A DNA stretch of 64,000 nt, from contig OY757939.1 of NCBI GenBank assembly GCA_963585895.1, positions 31,148,430 through 31,212,429 on the forward strand. The letters run 5' to 3'. This document shows, piece by piece, positions 44,347-55,446 of this stretch. The notes below the pieces were generated by a model, which was not told the origin of the DNA, ran no database searches, and saw nothing but the letters and a program-made list of their open reading frames with translations. Origin of the DNA: Sepioteuthis lessoniana. Taxonomy: Eukaryota > Mollusca > Cephalopoda > Myopsida > Loliginidae. Position 1 is the stretch's first letter; every line of letters begins with the position of its first letter. Both the position numbers and the translations under genes were made by a program.

Positions 44347-44520
44347 CGGGGAAGTACCCAGGGTCTAATGATTAAAGTGATTGATTGCTGCCTTGAAGAA
44401 CGTGGGTTTGAACTTCAGTTGTGCTATGGGTAACGTAATTGCTGTTCTTCTAAAAAAATGGTTTTGGCATTAAATAAATCATGAAGATTGATATGCCATT
44501 AAACTAAGAAACCAAACCAA
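44347..44520 (+). mobile_element. SINE family B2 inserted in a LINE
   Basis: Head GTACCCAGGGTCTAATGATT, B box GGGTTTGAACTTCAG, CTATGGGTAACG with a deletion, and tail TTTTGGCATTAAATAAATCA ... TTGATATGCCATTAAAC, ending ACCAAACCAAACC. Confidence 0.8.
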
Positions 44521-44690
44521 ACCAACCGTTTAAGTAAGTCAGCAAAAACTTACATCAGCTCAGTATGGATACTGGACGCCGTCTAGAGGACGTATTACGA
44601 GAGATGTTTAATAGGGACAGATGGCCACAGAGAGTCAAGGGAATGTCAGCTCGACTTAATGACGATGATGAGATGACGATGAAATAAAAC
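44521..44690 (+). pseudogene. LINE 3' end, right part of the interrupted copy
   Basis: Encodes LHQLSMDTGRRLEDVLREMF and NRDRWPQRVKGMSARLN, the C-terminal end expected after the thumb at 44346, then a GATGATGAGATGACGATG 3' repeat. Confidence 0.75.
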
Positions 44691-44699
44691 TTTCAAATA

Positions 44700-45235
44700 A
44701 ACATGGAAGAAAAAGTTAGTCAGATTATAAAATCTTTCTGACCAATTTCATTTCATTTGTACAGTTCGTTTTGCTAAGTAAGTTCTTGAATGAAACGCGC
44801 CCTTAAAGTAACCCGGATGATAAGTGAAGCGTAAGAACTTCTTCGAGAGCATTAAATTACAAGTAGTTCAAAAGAAAGAAACAATTATTCCCAATGTTTT
44901 TCCTCAAGAAAAAAAAACTTCCAGCAAAATCTTTGATTACCTGTCATCAAAAATACCGTAATGATTGATTTACAGCTAATTGAAAACAACATTTGATTTT
45001 ATAACAATCCAATTCAATAATTACTGAAAATTTGTTTGTTTTTTGTTTATTAATTCATTTATTATCTTTTTAGACAAGAATTTTGTGCTTCCCCCACCCC
45101 TTTTCGCATAAACAAAATAAATAAATAAATAAATGAAATAAAGAAATACATTTTTTAAATTTCAATTACGTTTCTAAAATAGAATATCGATTTCAAGGCG
45201 AAACGTTGTTTTTTTACCATACCTTGCTTATATGA
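44700..45235. other. Unassigned AT-rich DNA
   Basis: Only an (AAAT)n run near 45113-45140 is notable. Confidence 0.3.
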
Positions 45236-45307
45236 TTGCATATTATCTACAGATTTCACCATCCATTGGGTCCCCGAAAACTATCTATCGCAGATAACAA
45301 GGTTCTG

Positions 45308-45574
<267 letters not shown>

Positions 45575-45751
45575 TGTTTTTAAGGGAAAAATATATAAGA
45601 GAATTTCTCAAAGAAAAAAGGTGGTCAGTACTTTTATTGCAGCAAATTCGGTCTAAAACCTGAAATGATAATAAAATTTTTTTTTAATTCTAACAAAACT
45701 TCGCAATATCATATATATTGTTTATTTCCTCGTAGTGTTTGGACAACATAA

Positions 45752-45970
45752 TACCGGCCCATTTGAGTAATGGTTTGAGTGTTTACTAATGGTCCACGAG
45801 ATTGGTATTCAATTTCATGTTGAGTTACACCAAAAACTTGCTACCTCCTTGCTTAATACTCAGCATAATAGGGTATGGACCAAGGGTAAGTGGAGCAGTA
45901 CTGCAATCCAGTGTCGTAGCAATTAAAAAGGGAGCCTTCGGGTTGCTCTACACCACGGTCGGCCAACTTA
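45752..45970 (+). mobile_element. SINE family C, diverged
   Basis: Head GGCCCATTTGAGTAATGGTT, a weak B box TGGTATTCAATTTCA, body CTCCTTGCTTAATACTCAGC, GGGTAAGTGGAGCAGTACTG and end CCACGGTCGGCCAACTTA. Confidence 0.75.
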
Positions 45971-46004
45971 TATATATATCATATGAACATTTTATAAGAA
46001 AATG

Positions 46005-46035
46005 TTAAAGGTGTACTTACTTTTACTTAACGACG

Positions 46036-46069
<34 letters not shown>

Positions 46070-46094
46070 CATCGTTAAGTAAAAGTAAGAAAAT
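46005..46094. mobile_element. Palindromic 90-bp insertion with 20-bp direct repeats
   Basis: GAACATTTTATAAGAAAATG occurs at 45985-46004 and again at 46095-46114. Between them lies an inverted repeat: CTTACTTTTACTTAACGACG (46016) and its complement ending at 46089, around a TA run. It could be a tiny hairpin transposon or foldback with target duplication, or a slippage product of the TA run. Confidence 0.55.
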
Positions 46095-46114
46095 GAACAT
46101 TTTATAAGAAAATG

Positions 46115-46640
46115 ATTTTAACCACTCTTTTAGAGTTTTTCCCACCAGCGTTGAGTTTGAGTGACAGCAAGTCTCCTCAAATCTCCAGGACTATTCTCAG
46201 TATTCTGGCTGATCTCCGTAATACAATAGTTTGGATGGTCTCCACTCGTCCTCTTATTTCCAAGTCCCCCAGTCTCTTTATTAATCCTTCAGTGACTGTA
46301 CCAAGAGAACCAATTTCAATTGGTATCACTGTCACTTTCATGTTTCACAGTTTTTTCAATTCCTTAGCAAGGTCCAGGTATTTATCCTTCTTTTCACTTT
46401 CTTTCAATTTTACCTAGTGGTCAGCCGGGATAGCAAAGTCCACAAAATTTTGAAAGTTCTCTCTTTTTTTTTCTTTTTTTTTTTGTTGTTATTATTATAA
46501 GTTCTGGTCGTCTGGCCGAGATTAGGCGATCTGGTTGTATGTCAAAATCCCATTGGAGTTTGTGGGTCTCATTCTCCAGGACAGATTCTGGGTTGTGCAT
46601 ATACCATTTGTTCATATAGTATTATTGTTATTATTATCAT
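46115..46640 (-). pseudogene. LINE family J, C-terminal end
   Basis: Minus-strand translation: MNKWYMHNPESVLENETHKL, QWDFDIQPDRLISARRPELI, KSEKKDKYLDLAKELKKL-like, and RVETIQTIVLRRSARILRIV-like, in two frames. It is the same C-terminal region as at 16013. Confidence 0.8.
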
Positions 46641-46649
46641 TATTAATAT

Positions 46650-46975
46650 TAACACTAGCTATGGTTTTCTGACTGGGATTAAATGATCCATTTGTATCTC
46701 AAAATCCCAGAGATTTGTATGCGTCTCATTCTCTTGGATGGATTTCTCATTATCATTATTTTTCTCTTGCGATTTTTTTCTCACCAGTGCGAGTTGAAAT
46801 TCTTTACCTGGAGTCTGAGTGACAACAAGTCTTCTCAAGTCTCCAGGACTCTTCTCAGTATTTTGGACAATATCAGCAATGCTGTTGTCAAGATGGTCTC
46901 GACTCTTCCTCCGATCTCTGACTGTTCAAATTCCCTTTCCAATCCTTTGAGAACTGATCCAAGTATTATGATAGA
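46650..46975 (-). pseudogene. LINE family J, second C-terminal copy
   Basis: Inverted segments equivalent to LWDFEIQMDHLIPVRKP and to VETILTTALLILSKILRRVL-like. It carries an internal deletion and starts with an ATT repeat and GATA repeat (46968-46989) at its 3' side. Confidence 0.65.
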
Positions 46976-47618
46976 TAGATAGATAGATATGACTTGACTG
47001 AGATAGGGCATTTTATATAGAAATGGATGATTATTATTATTATTATCATTACTACCTACATTGCTTATTGCAACCCAATTTACTTTTTTAGTTGTTTTTT
47101 ACTTTATTTATTTTGTATGTTGGGTAGGAAATCCATTTTTGGCTCACTTCCTTATTCCAAAACGAGATTATGTAAGATCAAAAAGCTTACAAATGCAATC
47201 CGAAATTATAAAGAATATCTTTTCACGATATGAAATTAAAAAAAAAGAATTTGAACGAAAGAAAGAAAGAAAGAAAAAAAGAAAGAAAGAAAGAAAGAAA
47301 GAATAATATTCAGAATGGACAATGTCACGTGATGAATGTTTTTGTGTTATTTGTTGGTTTTTATGAGGTTTTTGTTGTTTTTCTTCTTTTTTAGCCTGGA
47401 GTAACTTAAAATCAATAATTCAACAAAGAAAAAAAAATACAATTTTTCAAAATTTACAGAAAAAAAAGATATTTTAGAATATTCCTCCGTTTATATTTTT
47501 CGTAAAAAAGCGAAATAAAATTGTGTTCAGTGACTGAGAAACGGCAAATGCAGAATATTTGGAAAAATGAACGCATAGGACGTTAAAAATAACAGGATAA
47601 ATTTGCTCCCTTTATTCC

Positions 47619-47620
<2 letters not shown>
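46976..47620. other. AT-rich DNA with a (GAAA)n run
   Basis: GAAA tetranucleotide repeats lie at 47255-47305. No domain or family is recognised in the remainder. Confidence 0.4.
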
Positions 47621-47622
<2 letters not shown>

Positions 47623-47669
<47 letters not shown>

Positions 47670-47675
47670 TTCTCA

Positions 47676-47710
<35 letters not shown>

Positions 47711-47820
47711 TATAAGAGTGTTTCTGTTTAAGTTAGTTGTTTCTAAGTCAATTTATATCTAAGTCAATTAGTTTCTACCAATCATTGTTAGTTTCTATCT
47801 ATCTATCTATCGAAAGAGAA

Positions 47821-47870
<50 letters not shown>

Positions 47871-47899
47871 CAATCCATTGACAGACTGTTTTGTTGTAT

Positions 47900-47960
<61 letters not shown>

Positions 47961-47975
47961 ACATATATACATATA
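47623..47975 (+). repeat. TA, TC, CA microsatellite cluster
   Basis: (TA)n at 47623-47668, 47826-47869 and 47928-47960, with (AC)n at 47900-47927. Confidence 0.95.
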
Positions 47976-48214
47976 TATTCGTTCGAGTCATTCAACGTAT
48001 AAGTTATAAGCTTTACCCAGAAAGAAGAGCCATGGCTGAACAATTTTGATGTGGTAACACACAATCACTTCGTATGAAAAGTAGAAAAACTATTTTAGAT
48101 TTCAGTGTTAATTTCTGTCCAGTTGAGGTTAATTCAAAAGTGAGAGGTTCGAAACAGATCTGAAAAGTGGGTGAGGCTTAGAACCTTTGGAACGTGACTC
48201 GTTTATAAACCAAA

Positions 48215-48217
<3 letters not shown>

Positions 48218-48266
<49 letters not shown>
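48218..48266 (+). repeat. (TA)n microsatellite
   Basis: Uninterrupted TA repeat. Confidence 0.95.
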
Positions 48267-48267
<1 letters not shown>

Positions 48268-48437
48268 TACTTGAGAGCCTTGGTTAGTGCTAATGAAAGT
48301 TCCGAAAATATGTTTGGGCCCATAGTAATCATCTGATGAAGAGACTTTATTGGAAAATTTTTCTTGTCTACCCCTAACAGAAAACAATCGGATTTTATTT
48401 TCAAAGTTCTTCGAAAGCTCTGGTCCAGTCTAGTGTT

Positions 48438-48940
48438 TTGGTTGCAACACTAAACAATCTGATAGTGAGATTTCAGTAATGCTGGAGCTTTGGGGACAGC
48501 TGAGTACCTCTTGAATGCCCTCTGGCTCGGAGTGATATCACCTGATAAGGTCCTATCTATGGATCAAATAGAAGTTTGTCTTTAAACTGTGTTCTTATGC
48601 TAAACTGAATTGCTTGAAATAGAACTCTTTTATCATTTAACTGTGCGTAAACAATTGACTTATGTTTAATTGCTTTGTTAGTGATACATAGCACTACTTA
48701 CAAACATTAAACTGTGAGCAAACAAACGATTAATAGTAAATAGAATTATTCGTATTACATAGAAATGTTTGAAACCATTTAACTGTGTATTAAAAAAAAT
48801 CAGCTCAGGCTCGTTTAAAAATGTTATCTACAAAATGTGTTTAGAAATCAAATATCTAATACATAAGAATAAAAAGGATTTGTCATTGAATAAACTACAG
48901 TCGTTGATATGCCATAAAATCAAAACAAACCGAACTTCGA
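48438..48940 (+). mobile_element. SINE family A, 5' truncated
   Basis: From AACACTAAACAATCTGATAG through GGTCCTATCTATGGATCAAA, several internal units (AACTGTGAGCAAACAAACGA), and tail GGATTTGTCATTGAATAAAC ... GTTGATATGCCATAAAAT. Confidence 0.8.
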
Positions 48941-48959
48941 GAACTCAAATGAAACCAAA

Positions 48960-49560
48960 ATTCTAAACGCATAGATCAGACCTTAGATATTATAAATATT
49001 ATACAAACCAAATATACAAAAGCACAATAAATTTAATTTAACACCAACTTTATACAATAATTTCTTACGATGATTTTATTTAACATCATTGAATAAATTA
49101 ATAATCAGTAAATTCATGATAGAAATTTTAAATGAATAATAAATATTATTAGTTATATAATATTAATTTATCTTTTAAAAATTTCTCGGGTATCTCACTT
49201 CCCATTTAATTTTAGTGGTTGTAGTGGGTGTCTGTTAGAGAGAGAGGATGTTGTGTAACAAAATAATTGGAAGGGAGTAAGATCAAAGGACAGGAAAATA
49301 AAAATGACATTTGACATATCATGTGACGACTAAAATTTTGGTTAAGGGAGGAGAGATATGCATCGAAAAAATAAAGTTTTAAAAAATAGACAAAAAGCAA
49401 GAGACATAGATTGTACGGAGACATCGGTAAAATCTTATTTTAATGAAATCTACTCTCAGAGTATATTAATAAAAAAAAGCCGAGGTGGTTATAATGGATA
49501 TATAACACAGACTTTCATGCTTGTAAAATCGAAATTTCATCTAATTTTTCTGTTCTATAA
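48960..49560. other. Unassigned AT-rich DNA
   Basis: No supported feature. Confidence 0.3.
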
Positions 49561-49561
49561 T

Positions 49562-49564
<3 letters not shown>

Positions 49565-49620
<56 letters not shown>
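49565..49620 (+). repeat. (TA)n microsatellite
   Basis: Uninterrupted TA repeat. A second run lies at 49884-49941. Confidence 0.95.
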
Positions 49621-49622
<2 letters not shown>

Positions 49623-49882
49623 TGAAAATTTATAGGCTGGCCAAAATGGTCTCATACAATGTAACAAAATAAGGTTTATTTTTTAATATAGTCAACATAC
49701 TTTTAAGCAACTCCAGGTAAGAAAAAGAAAAGAAAAGAAAAAATTAGTTTTGCGGTGTTTAGATCCCATTGGTATAAAAAGTCATCAACCACAGATATGT
49801 TGTTATCATTTGAATATTCAACCAACTATTATATATGATCTATATATATATATACATATTAATATTTGTGCCGCCGAAGCTA

Positions 49883-49943
<61 letters not shown>

Positions 49944-50142
49944 GAAATAATAGTCGCAATAAACACTCCAGTCAGAAACAAGCGCTATAGAAGCAGGACT
50001 TGACTTCGATTTCTCGTACTTTACAGCCTGAACATGTTTCTATCATCTGTCGTAGGGTCTATTTATCCAAAACCGTACTAGGTAGTCTTTTGACAACTAT
50101 CAAAGACTCGTTTTACAAAAGACCTTCTACAGAAACCTACTG

Positions 50143-50332
50143 GTAACTCGTTTCAATTCTGTGAGAAAATATGTGGCTCTGAAGCAAGTTTGGTAAGACA
50201 TATAAGGGTGCACTGGGTCAATCATAACGAAAAAGACCGCTGATTCATTTGTCATTTATGAAATAGAGCTTACACGGATATACTTGGCATGAAAAGTCAC
50301 ATGTGCTCCGATGGATACTCAGCGATTCGAGG
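50143..50332 (+). pseudogene. Retroelement-type C2H2 zinc-finger remnant
   Basis: One frame reads QFCEKICGSEASLVRHIRVH, then after a stop ICHL, NRAYTDILGMKSHM. Two finger-like units of the C..C...L..H...H kind are recognisable. The second has Tyr for a Cys and an in-frame stop. Such fingers occur in ORF1 or the C-terminus of non-LTR elements, so a dead LINE fragment is likelier than a host factor. Confidence 0.5.
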
Positions 50333-50702
50333 AGATAGTATTGTATTATGATTGACTAACTTTTATTGTATTATGATAGACTAACTATTATGATTCGAGG
50401 AGATAGTATTGTATTATGATTGACTAACTTTTATTGTATTATGATAGACTAACTATTATGATCCGAGGAGATAGTATTGTATTATGATTGACTAACTTTT
50501 ATTGTATTATGATAGACTAACTATTATGATTCGAGGAGATAGTATTGTATTATGATTGACTAACTTTTATTGTATTATAATAGACTAACTATTATGATCC
50601 GAGGAGATAGTATTGTATTATGATTGACTAACTTTTATTGTATTATAATAGACTAACTATTATGATCCGAGGAGATAGTATTGTATTATGATTGACTAAC
50701 TT
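50326..50702 (+). repeat. 68-bp tandem repeat, six copies
   Basis: The block (T)TC/TCCGAGGAGATAG recurs at 50326, 50394, 50462, 50530, 50598 and 50666. Each unit itself holds two related halves (TTGTATTATGATTGACTAAC and TTGTATTATGATAGACTAAC). Copies differ by single bases, so the array is young. Confidence 0.95.
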
Positions 50703-50736
50703 TGCTTCTGCAAAGTTAATCTATCATAATACAATG

Positions 50737-51064
50737 GCCCAGTCGGCTGCAGCTGTAGAATACACCGACTGCATCTCTACAAAAGGGGTAAGACTCCACA
50801 ATGAGTGTCCTAGATATAACACTAAACAATGTGATGGTAAGGTTCCATTTATGCTGGAGCTTTGGGGAATGCAGAGTACTACTTTATTGCCATCGCTCCC
50901 TGGTCATGGAGTGATAGCACCTGATAGGATCCTATCTATGAGCCAAATAGAAATGTTAAACTGAATTGTTTGAAATAGAACTGTTTATATGTATAAAAAT
51001 AGATTTGGCATTACATAACCTATAAAGGTTGATGTACCATAAAACCAAATCAAACCAAACCAAA
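50737..51064 (+). mobile_element. SINE family A with 16-bp target duplication
   Basis: Starts GCCCAGTCGGCTGCAGCTGT and ends CCAAACCAAACCAAA. The flanks CTATCATAATACAATG (50721-50736) and CTATCATAATACTATG (51065-51080) form a duplication with one difference. This fixes the true ends of the family. The internal unit block is short in this copy. Confidence 0.9.
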
Positions 51065-51080
51065 CTATCATAATACTATG

Positions 51081-51576
51081 ATTATTCAACAAATCAGGTG
51101 AATTTTGCCAAAGGAGTTGACAGTTGGAAGTGGTGTTGACAGTTCCACGTTTTTAAGGGACATCAATTGCGATGGGTCCTTTCCTATCCCAGTAAGCTAT
51201 CAACATAACTTTCTTTATTGATCATTGCGCCCGGAACTTTTTCTTTACCAAAGAGTCAGTGTTTTCCATTCCATGGACCATCTTTTCGATTCAGGCTCAT
51301 TGTAGCAAACCCATATTTAGGCCATTCGTAAAGATTTTTTATCACAAAAACATGCTTCTCCGTAAGCATTCTCCTGTAAATTTTACATTGTTTGCACTTC
51401 TCAACCACCAAAGATTTGATGACAGACCTCTGTTCAAGTCTGGATCACACTTTTTGATTTGCTACCATTTTGAATAACCTCAAAATAAATATTTTTGCTA
51501 TAAATCAATTCCAGACAATGCAGTATTTGCATTTGTGGAAAAATATTTATTTTGCTTATTCATTGAATGACCCTCG
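51081..51576 (-). mobile_element. Decayed mariner-like element, copy 2
   Basis: Its right end CTTATTCATTGAATGACCCT (then CG) is the same inverted end as in the element at 1405, and the two align along their whole length. Minus-strand translation shows GKVMLI-like and AYWDRKGPIAIDVP-like pieces (the first catalytic Asp region of mariner), in broken frames. Its left end is damaged near the SINE insertion. Confidence 0.65.
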
Positions 51577-51639
51577 TTTTTAATATCATATAAATTGTAT
51601 ATACATATTGAATTACCATGACTAGAAAATCTGGAAAGC

Positions 51640-51805
51640 ACTCCGTGCGACATACGGAACACTGGATAGCTGTTTCGACCTTATTAGGTCTCATCAACAG
51701 AGTATACCGTGATCTCCACCACTGGAGATCGAACCAGTGACTACAGAAAGTTGAGCCGAAATTCTACCACTGAGACACTGATCCACATCGGATATAAGCG
51801 CTGCC
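51640..51805 (-). mobile_element. tRNA-like SINE with hammerhead-like central motif
   Basis: On the minus strand: A box GTCTCAGTGGTAGAATTTCG, B box GGTTCGATCTCC, then TTGATGA (51691-51697), a perfect 5-bp stem GACCT/AGGTC (51677-51690) and GAAA (51673-51676). The tRNA resembled is one with a CTCAGTGGTAGA A box. Only one copy is seen here. Confidence 0.6.
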
Positions 51806-52317
51806 AAATTAAGTAGTCATGGTAAATGAGTGACCACTAAGATTTGTAATCCTTTTTTGTTTTGTTATTCTTTTCGTATATGATTGTTGTATTATCAATA
51901 AGTATTTTCTTACAAGTGATAGAGGCAATATACATAAAAAAAAAAAATTAAAAAACAAAAACAAATATAAATAAAATAGCATTTAATACGAGCACTAATA
52001 TATTAAACATCTTTAATAAATTATATACCTAACCCATTCGATAGACTCTCCCAACTCAACATATTTATTTAAAAAGATTTTAAAAAACGCTAAAACTTAA
52101 TCGAAATAAAGATCGCTACAGCTCAGTCAAACATAAACTCGACAGCCAACAAAAAACGACCTCTGAAGACGACCAAAGTATGGTTGAAAGCGCTTTGGAA
52201 AAAACATGGGACAGTTTTTACACCAACTTGACCCTGAAATATGGGAAAAAAAACAAGACAACTCAAGAAACTACGAACAAAAACTATAAATAAATTGTGT
52301 TCTATCATGTTCGACAG

Positions 52318-52318
<1 letters not shown>
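51806..52318. other. AT-rich DNA with a CTGAAGA-hairpin-GAAA motif
   Basis: At 52163-52189 the plus strand shows CTGAAGA, a stem ACC/GGT and GAAA, then GCGC. This is the same motif order as at 51673. Otherwise no feature. Confidence 0.35.

Positions 52319-52390
<72 letters not shown>
52319..52390 (+). repeat. (TA)n microsatellite
   Basis: About 70 bases of TA. Confidence 0.95.
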
Positions 52391-52392
<2 letters not shown>

Positions 52393-52598
52393 ACGTCTTA
52401 CATAAAGATTGCTTTTTTTGTTTTGTTTTGTTTTTTTGCTTTTGTTTTTTTATTTTTTGTAAAAATACATGAAACTCATGGTAGAGATTCATCCAAAAGT
52501 GAGTACACATTTACGTATTTTAGGTTTTATCTACTAGCGGCCAGTGTAGAGCACTTTCCTGAATTATGAAAAACCATTTTTAAAACGATTTATTCCAC

Positions 52599-52602
<4 letters not shown>

Positions 52603-52676
<74 letters not shown>
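52603..52676 (+). repeat. (TA)n-(TTA)n microsatellite
   Basis: TA run changing to TTA repeats. Confidence 0.95.
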
Positions 52677-52679
<3 letters not shown>

Positions 52680-52952
52680 TTTATAAGTGCAATGTAGTTG
52701 CAATGCTTTATGAGAATAAAGCATTTTATAGTTCAATTTGTGACTGAATAATAATTTTGTGGGAATCTTCAATCGCAGAACGTCATTTTTTAATAATCTA
52801 AATTTTCACTGAATAAAACAGATCACAATATCATCAAGAAACACTGTTCCAATGGGAACCCAACGTACATATAAATTTGTGTTGTGTCTTAGATGCCAGT
52901 ATATTGCTGTATATATTACATGTGATTCAGATTTCTTCTTTTTATTTTTTAG

Positions 52953-53083
52953 GGGATTTTTGGATTAAAGATCACCGTGTCAGATCACGACGACAATGAC
53001 AACGATCCGATTGGCTCAGTGGATTATGCATTCAAATCGAGTCAACGAGTGAAAGAAGAGAATCTGACCAAAGATCCATTCAG
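52953..53083 (+). CDS. Internal exon of a DSL-type Notch-ligand-like gene (acidic N-terminal domain)
   Basis: The exon is bounded by a pyrimidine tract plus TTTTTTAG acceptor (52945-52952) and a GT donor at 53084 (weak, GTTAGA). In phase 0 it encodes GIFGLKITVSDHDDNDNDPI, then a Val/Asp/Tyr segment and LTKDPFR, leaving in phase 2. The L.I.V.D.DD.D.D.IG pattern is like the C2-fold (MNNL-type) domain that precedes the DSL domain in Notch ligands, where a strand is followed by an Asp-rich loop. The next exon (57546) enters in the matching phase. Earlier exons, including the signal peptide, are not recognised. Confidence 0.65.
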
Positions 53084-53247
53084 GTTAGAGAATATTTTGA
53101 AATCTTTCTGGACAAATAGGTTGAAAAGGTTATTTGTAAACATGAAGGTGGATTATTACGTCCATAATCTGATACGGTTAACCCAATACAGACCGTGATT
53201 TATTCGAAGTAAAAAACTCTTATTTAATGTTAACGATAGAGCCCTAC

Positions 53248-53295
<48 letters not shown>

Positions 53296-53297
53296 AA

Positions 53298-53340
<43 letters not shown>
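53248..53340 (+). repeat. (TA)n-(GA)n-(GT)n microsatellite
   Basis: Three dinucleotide runs in series. Confidence 0.95.
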
Positions 53341-53343
<3 letters not shown>

Positions 53344-53890
53344 ATCTAGGCAGCATTTTCTCTTTTAAACATATTTGATTGAATGAGACAGACACTTCTC
53401 TTCTGCTTATTTCATTAATGATCCGTTCAAGTCTTCATGTGAATAATCTAACATCAGGATAAAATTAATTAAAAAACCACCATCTTTTGGACCCAGTTGG
53501 AGACATCTTCAGGGAAGGATTATTTGAAATGATAAACACAATGACGAGTTGTATACATTTATTTAAAGAGTTGGACGAAGACAAAGTGGAAGGGGAATTA
53601 ACGAAAGAGAATAACTTTACGGTAGGTAAGTGTAGAATTGGTGGGAAAATGTTAAAATGTTTGTAATATGGAGTTTAATTTATCGGTATTTGGAGGTGTT
53701 AAGAGATGAAACTAGTGTCGGATAGGTGAAGTGTAAAAATCTCGATAAAGTCGTTTTAGTCAGACCGATTTAGGTCCTTATTTTATTGGAGAAGCATTCT
53801 CCTAGTGGACAATTAAGTTCAAAATAGTCAAACTGGGGTAACTAGTCGCGAGAGAGAAGTTATTAGTGATGACGAGGTTAGTTGCATTGA

Positions 53891-54578
53891 TTGGTTGGTT
53901 GGTTGGGTTTTATGGCATATCAATCTTTGTAGGTTATTTAATGCCAAATCCATTTTTATACAAATTACCAGTTCTAATTCAAACAATTCAGTTTAGCATG
54001 AGTACACAGTTTAATTATAAAAAAACATTTCTATTTCAAGCTATTCAGTTTAATCAAACAGTTCTAATTCAAACAGTTCTATTTCAAACAATTCGGTTTA
54101 GTATAAGTATAGATTTTGTTTACATTTTGTTAAATGTGAAAACAGTCCTGTATTAAACAATTCAGTTTAGCGTAAGTACAGTTTCAATGTCAAAAACTGT
54201 TCCATTTCAAACAATTCACTTTTGCATAAGTACGCGGTTTAAATGTAAGTACATAGTTTAATTGTCAAAAATATTTCTATTTCAAGCTATTCGGTTTATT
54301 CAAACAGTTCTAATTCCAACAATTCAGTTTAGCATAAGTATGCAGTTTCGTTCTATTTAACCCATAGATAGGGCCCTATCAGGTACTACCATTCTAGCCC
54401 AGAGTGGACCTGAGAGCAATAGTAATGAAGGTGTGCTCCGTATTCCCCAAAGCTCCAGCATCATTGGAACCTCACCATCAGATTGTTTAGTGTCATATCC
54501 AGGACACTCATTGGGGTGGGTCTTACCCCGCTACAGAGTTGCAGTTGGTGTATTCTACAACCCAAGCTGACTGGGCAA
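53891..54578 (-). mobile_element. SINE family A, full length, 12-bp duplication
   Basis: Inverted tail GGGTTTTATGGCATATCAAT ... AATGCCAAATCC, then many TTCAAACAATTCAGTTTAGC units, and body and head ending GCTGACTGGGC. Flanks TAGTTGCATTGA (53879-53890) and TAGTTGCACTGA (54579-54590). It is the longest internal-unit array outside the satellite. It lies in the intron between the two DSL-gene exons. Confidence 0.9.
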
Positions 54579-54595
54579 TAGTTGCACTGAATTTG

Positions 54596-55000
54596 GGATA
54601 ATATATAATTAATTTTGTTTTATTGTTAGAGTCGCTTGGGAAAACGTTATTACTTATTAGATTTTTTAGATCTATTTTATAGAGTTTATAGGTTTTGTGC
54701 ATCTGGTTACGAAAATATAGTTTAACATGCTTACGGTTGTTTGATGTAGCATTATTTCTATTGTAATTAAAGTTGATACCTTTAATTGTGCCTTTTACTT
54801 GTTCTTCGACAATGAAGTTTGGGAAGTCATTGTTACTGAGAGTTTGTTTAATGTTTTTAAATTCAGAGTTGAAGATTGCTTTGAAGTTTGGAACAATATA
54901 TTAGATTTTTAAAAATTGCTGTTTTATATTGTTCGGGGCATTCGCTTTTATAATCAAAGTCATAAGAAAACTCGAACGTATCACTAATAGAATAAGTAGA
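54596..55000 (-). pseudogene. Penelope-like retroelement fragment
   Basis: Minus strand, with one frameshift: SISDTFEFSYDFDYKSECPE, QYKTAIFKNLIY, FNSEFKNIKQTLSNNDFPNF and LYFRNQMHKTYKLYKIDLKN. The end LIIYYPKF follows. This is the region between the reverse transcriptase and the GIY-YIG nuclease of Penelope-like elements (F.NQ.H..YK.....L..II......P.D....KL.IYY). RT and nuclease cores are absent. Confidence 0.65.
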
Positions 55001-55052
55001 AGTGAAGTATCTGTATTATTCAATCAAATATATATATATATATATATACGGA

Positions 55053-55150
55053 GTCAGAAGTTATCTTCCGGATCATCGGGATAAATTCCAAATTGGAATT
55101 TATCATGATCCGGTTAGGTGAAACCTAGTAGATTACTTCTGTCCCTGTAG
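55053..55150. repeat. Compound inverted repeat (three-helix layout)
   Basis: Outer arms CAGAAGTTATCT (55054) and AGATTACTTCTG (about 55130) enclose two hairpins: CCGGATCAT...ATAAATTCC with its complement (55068-55113), and TAGGT/ACCTA around GAA (55115-55127). It lies next to the Penelope-like fragment. Confidence 0.6.
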
Positions 55151-55398
55151 GTATTCGTATCTCGTTCTACTTAATGTATTGCGTACTCTTACGTTTAGCT
55201 TAAAGTATTCTGTGGGTGTTTTTTCTTTTGACTCGGTATTGGTGTGGGTTGATTATTTTCAAGCAGTACGAATATTTTTAGTCTTATCTTTCTTTATGGA
55301 ATTTTTTCCCCAGATATCAGTTTGCATAATATCTTTTATCTATAAATTGTATAATCTGTTTTTTTTCACACCACCAGAATTATAGAATAGGTATAAAA

Positions 55399-55402
<4 letters not shown>

Positions 55403-55443
<41 letters not shown>
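55403..55443 (+). repeat. (TA)n microsatellite
   Basis: Uninterrupted TA repeat. Confidence 0.95.
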
Positions 55444-55446
<3 letters not shown>

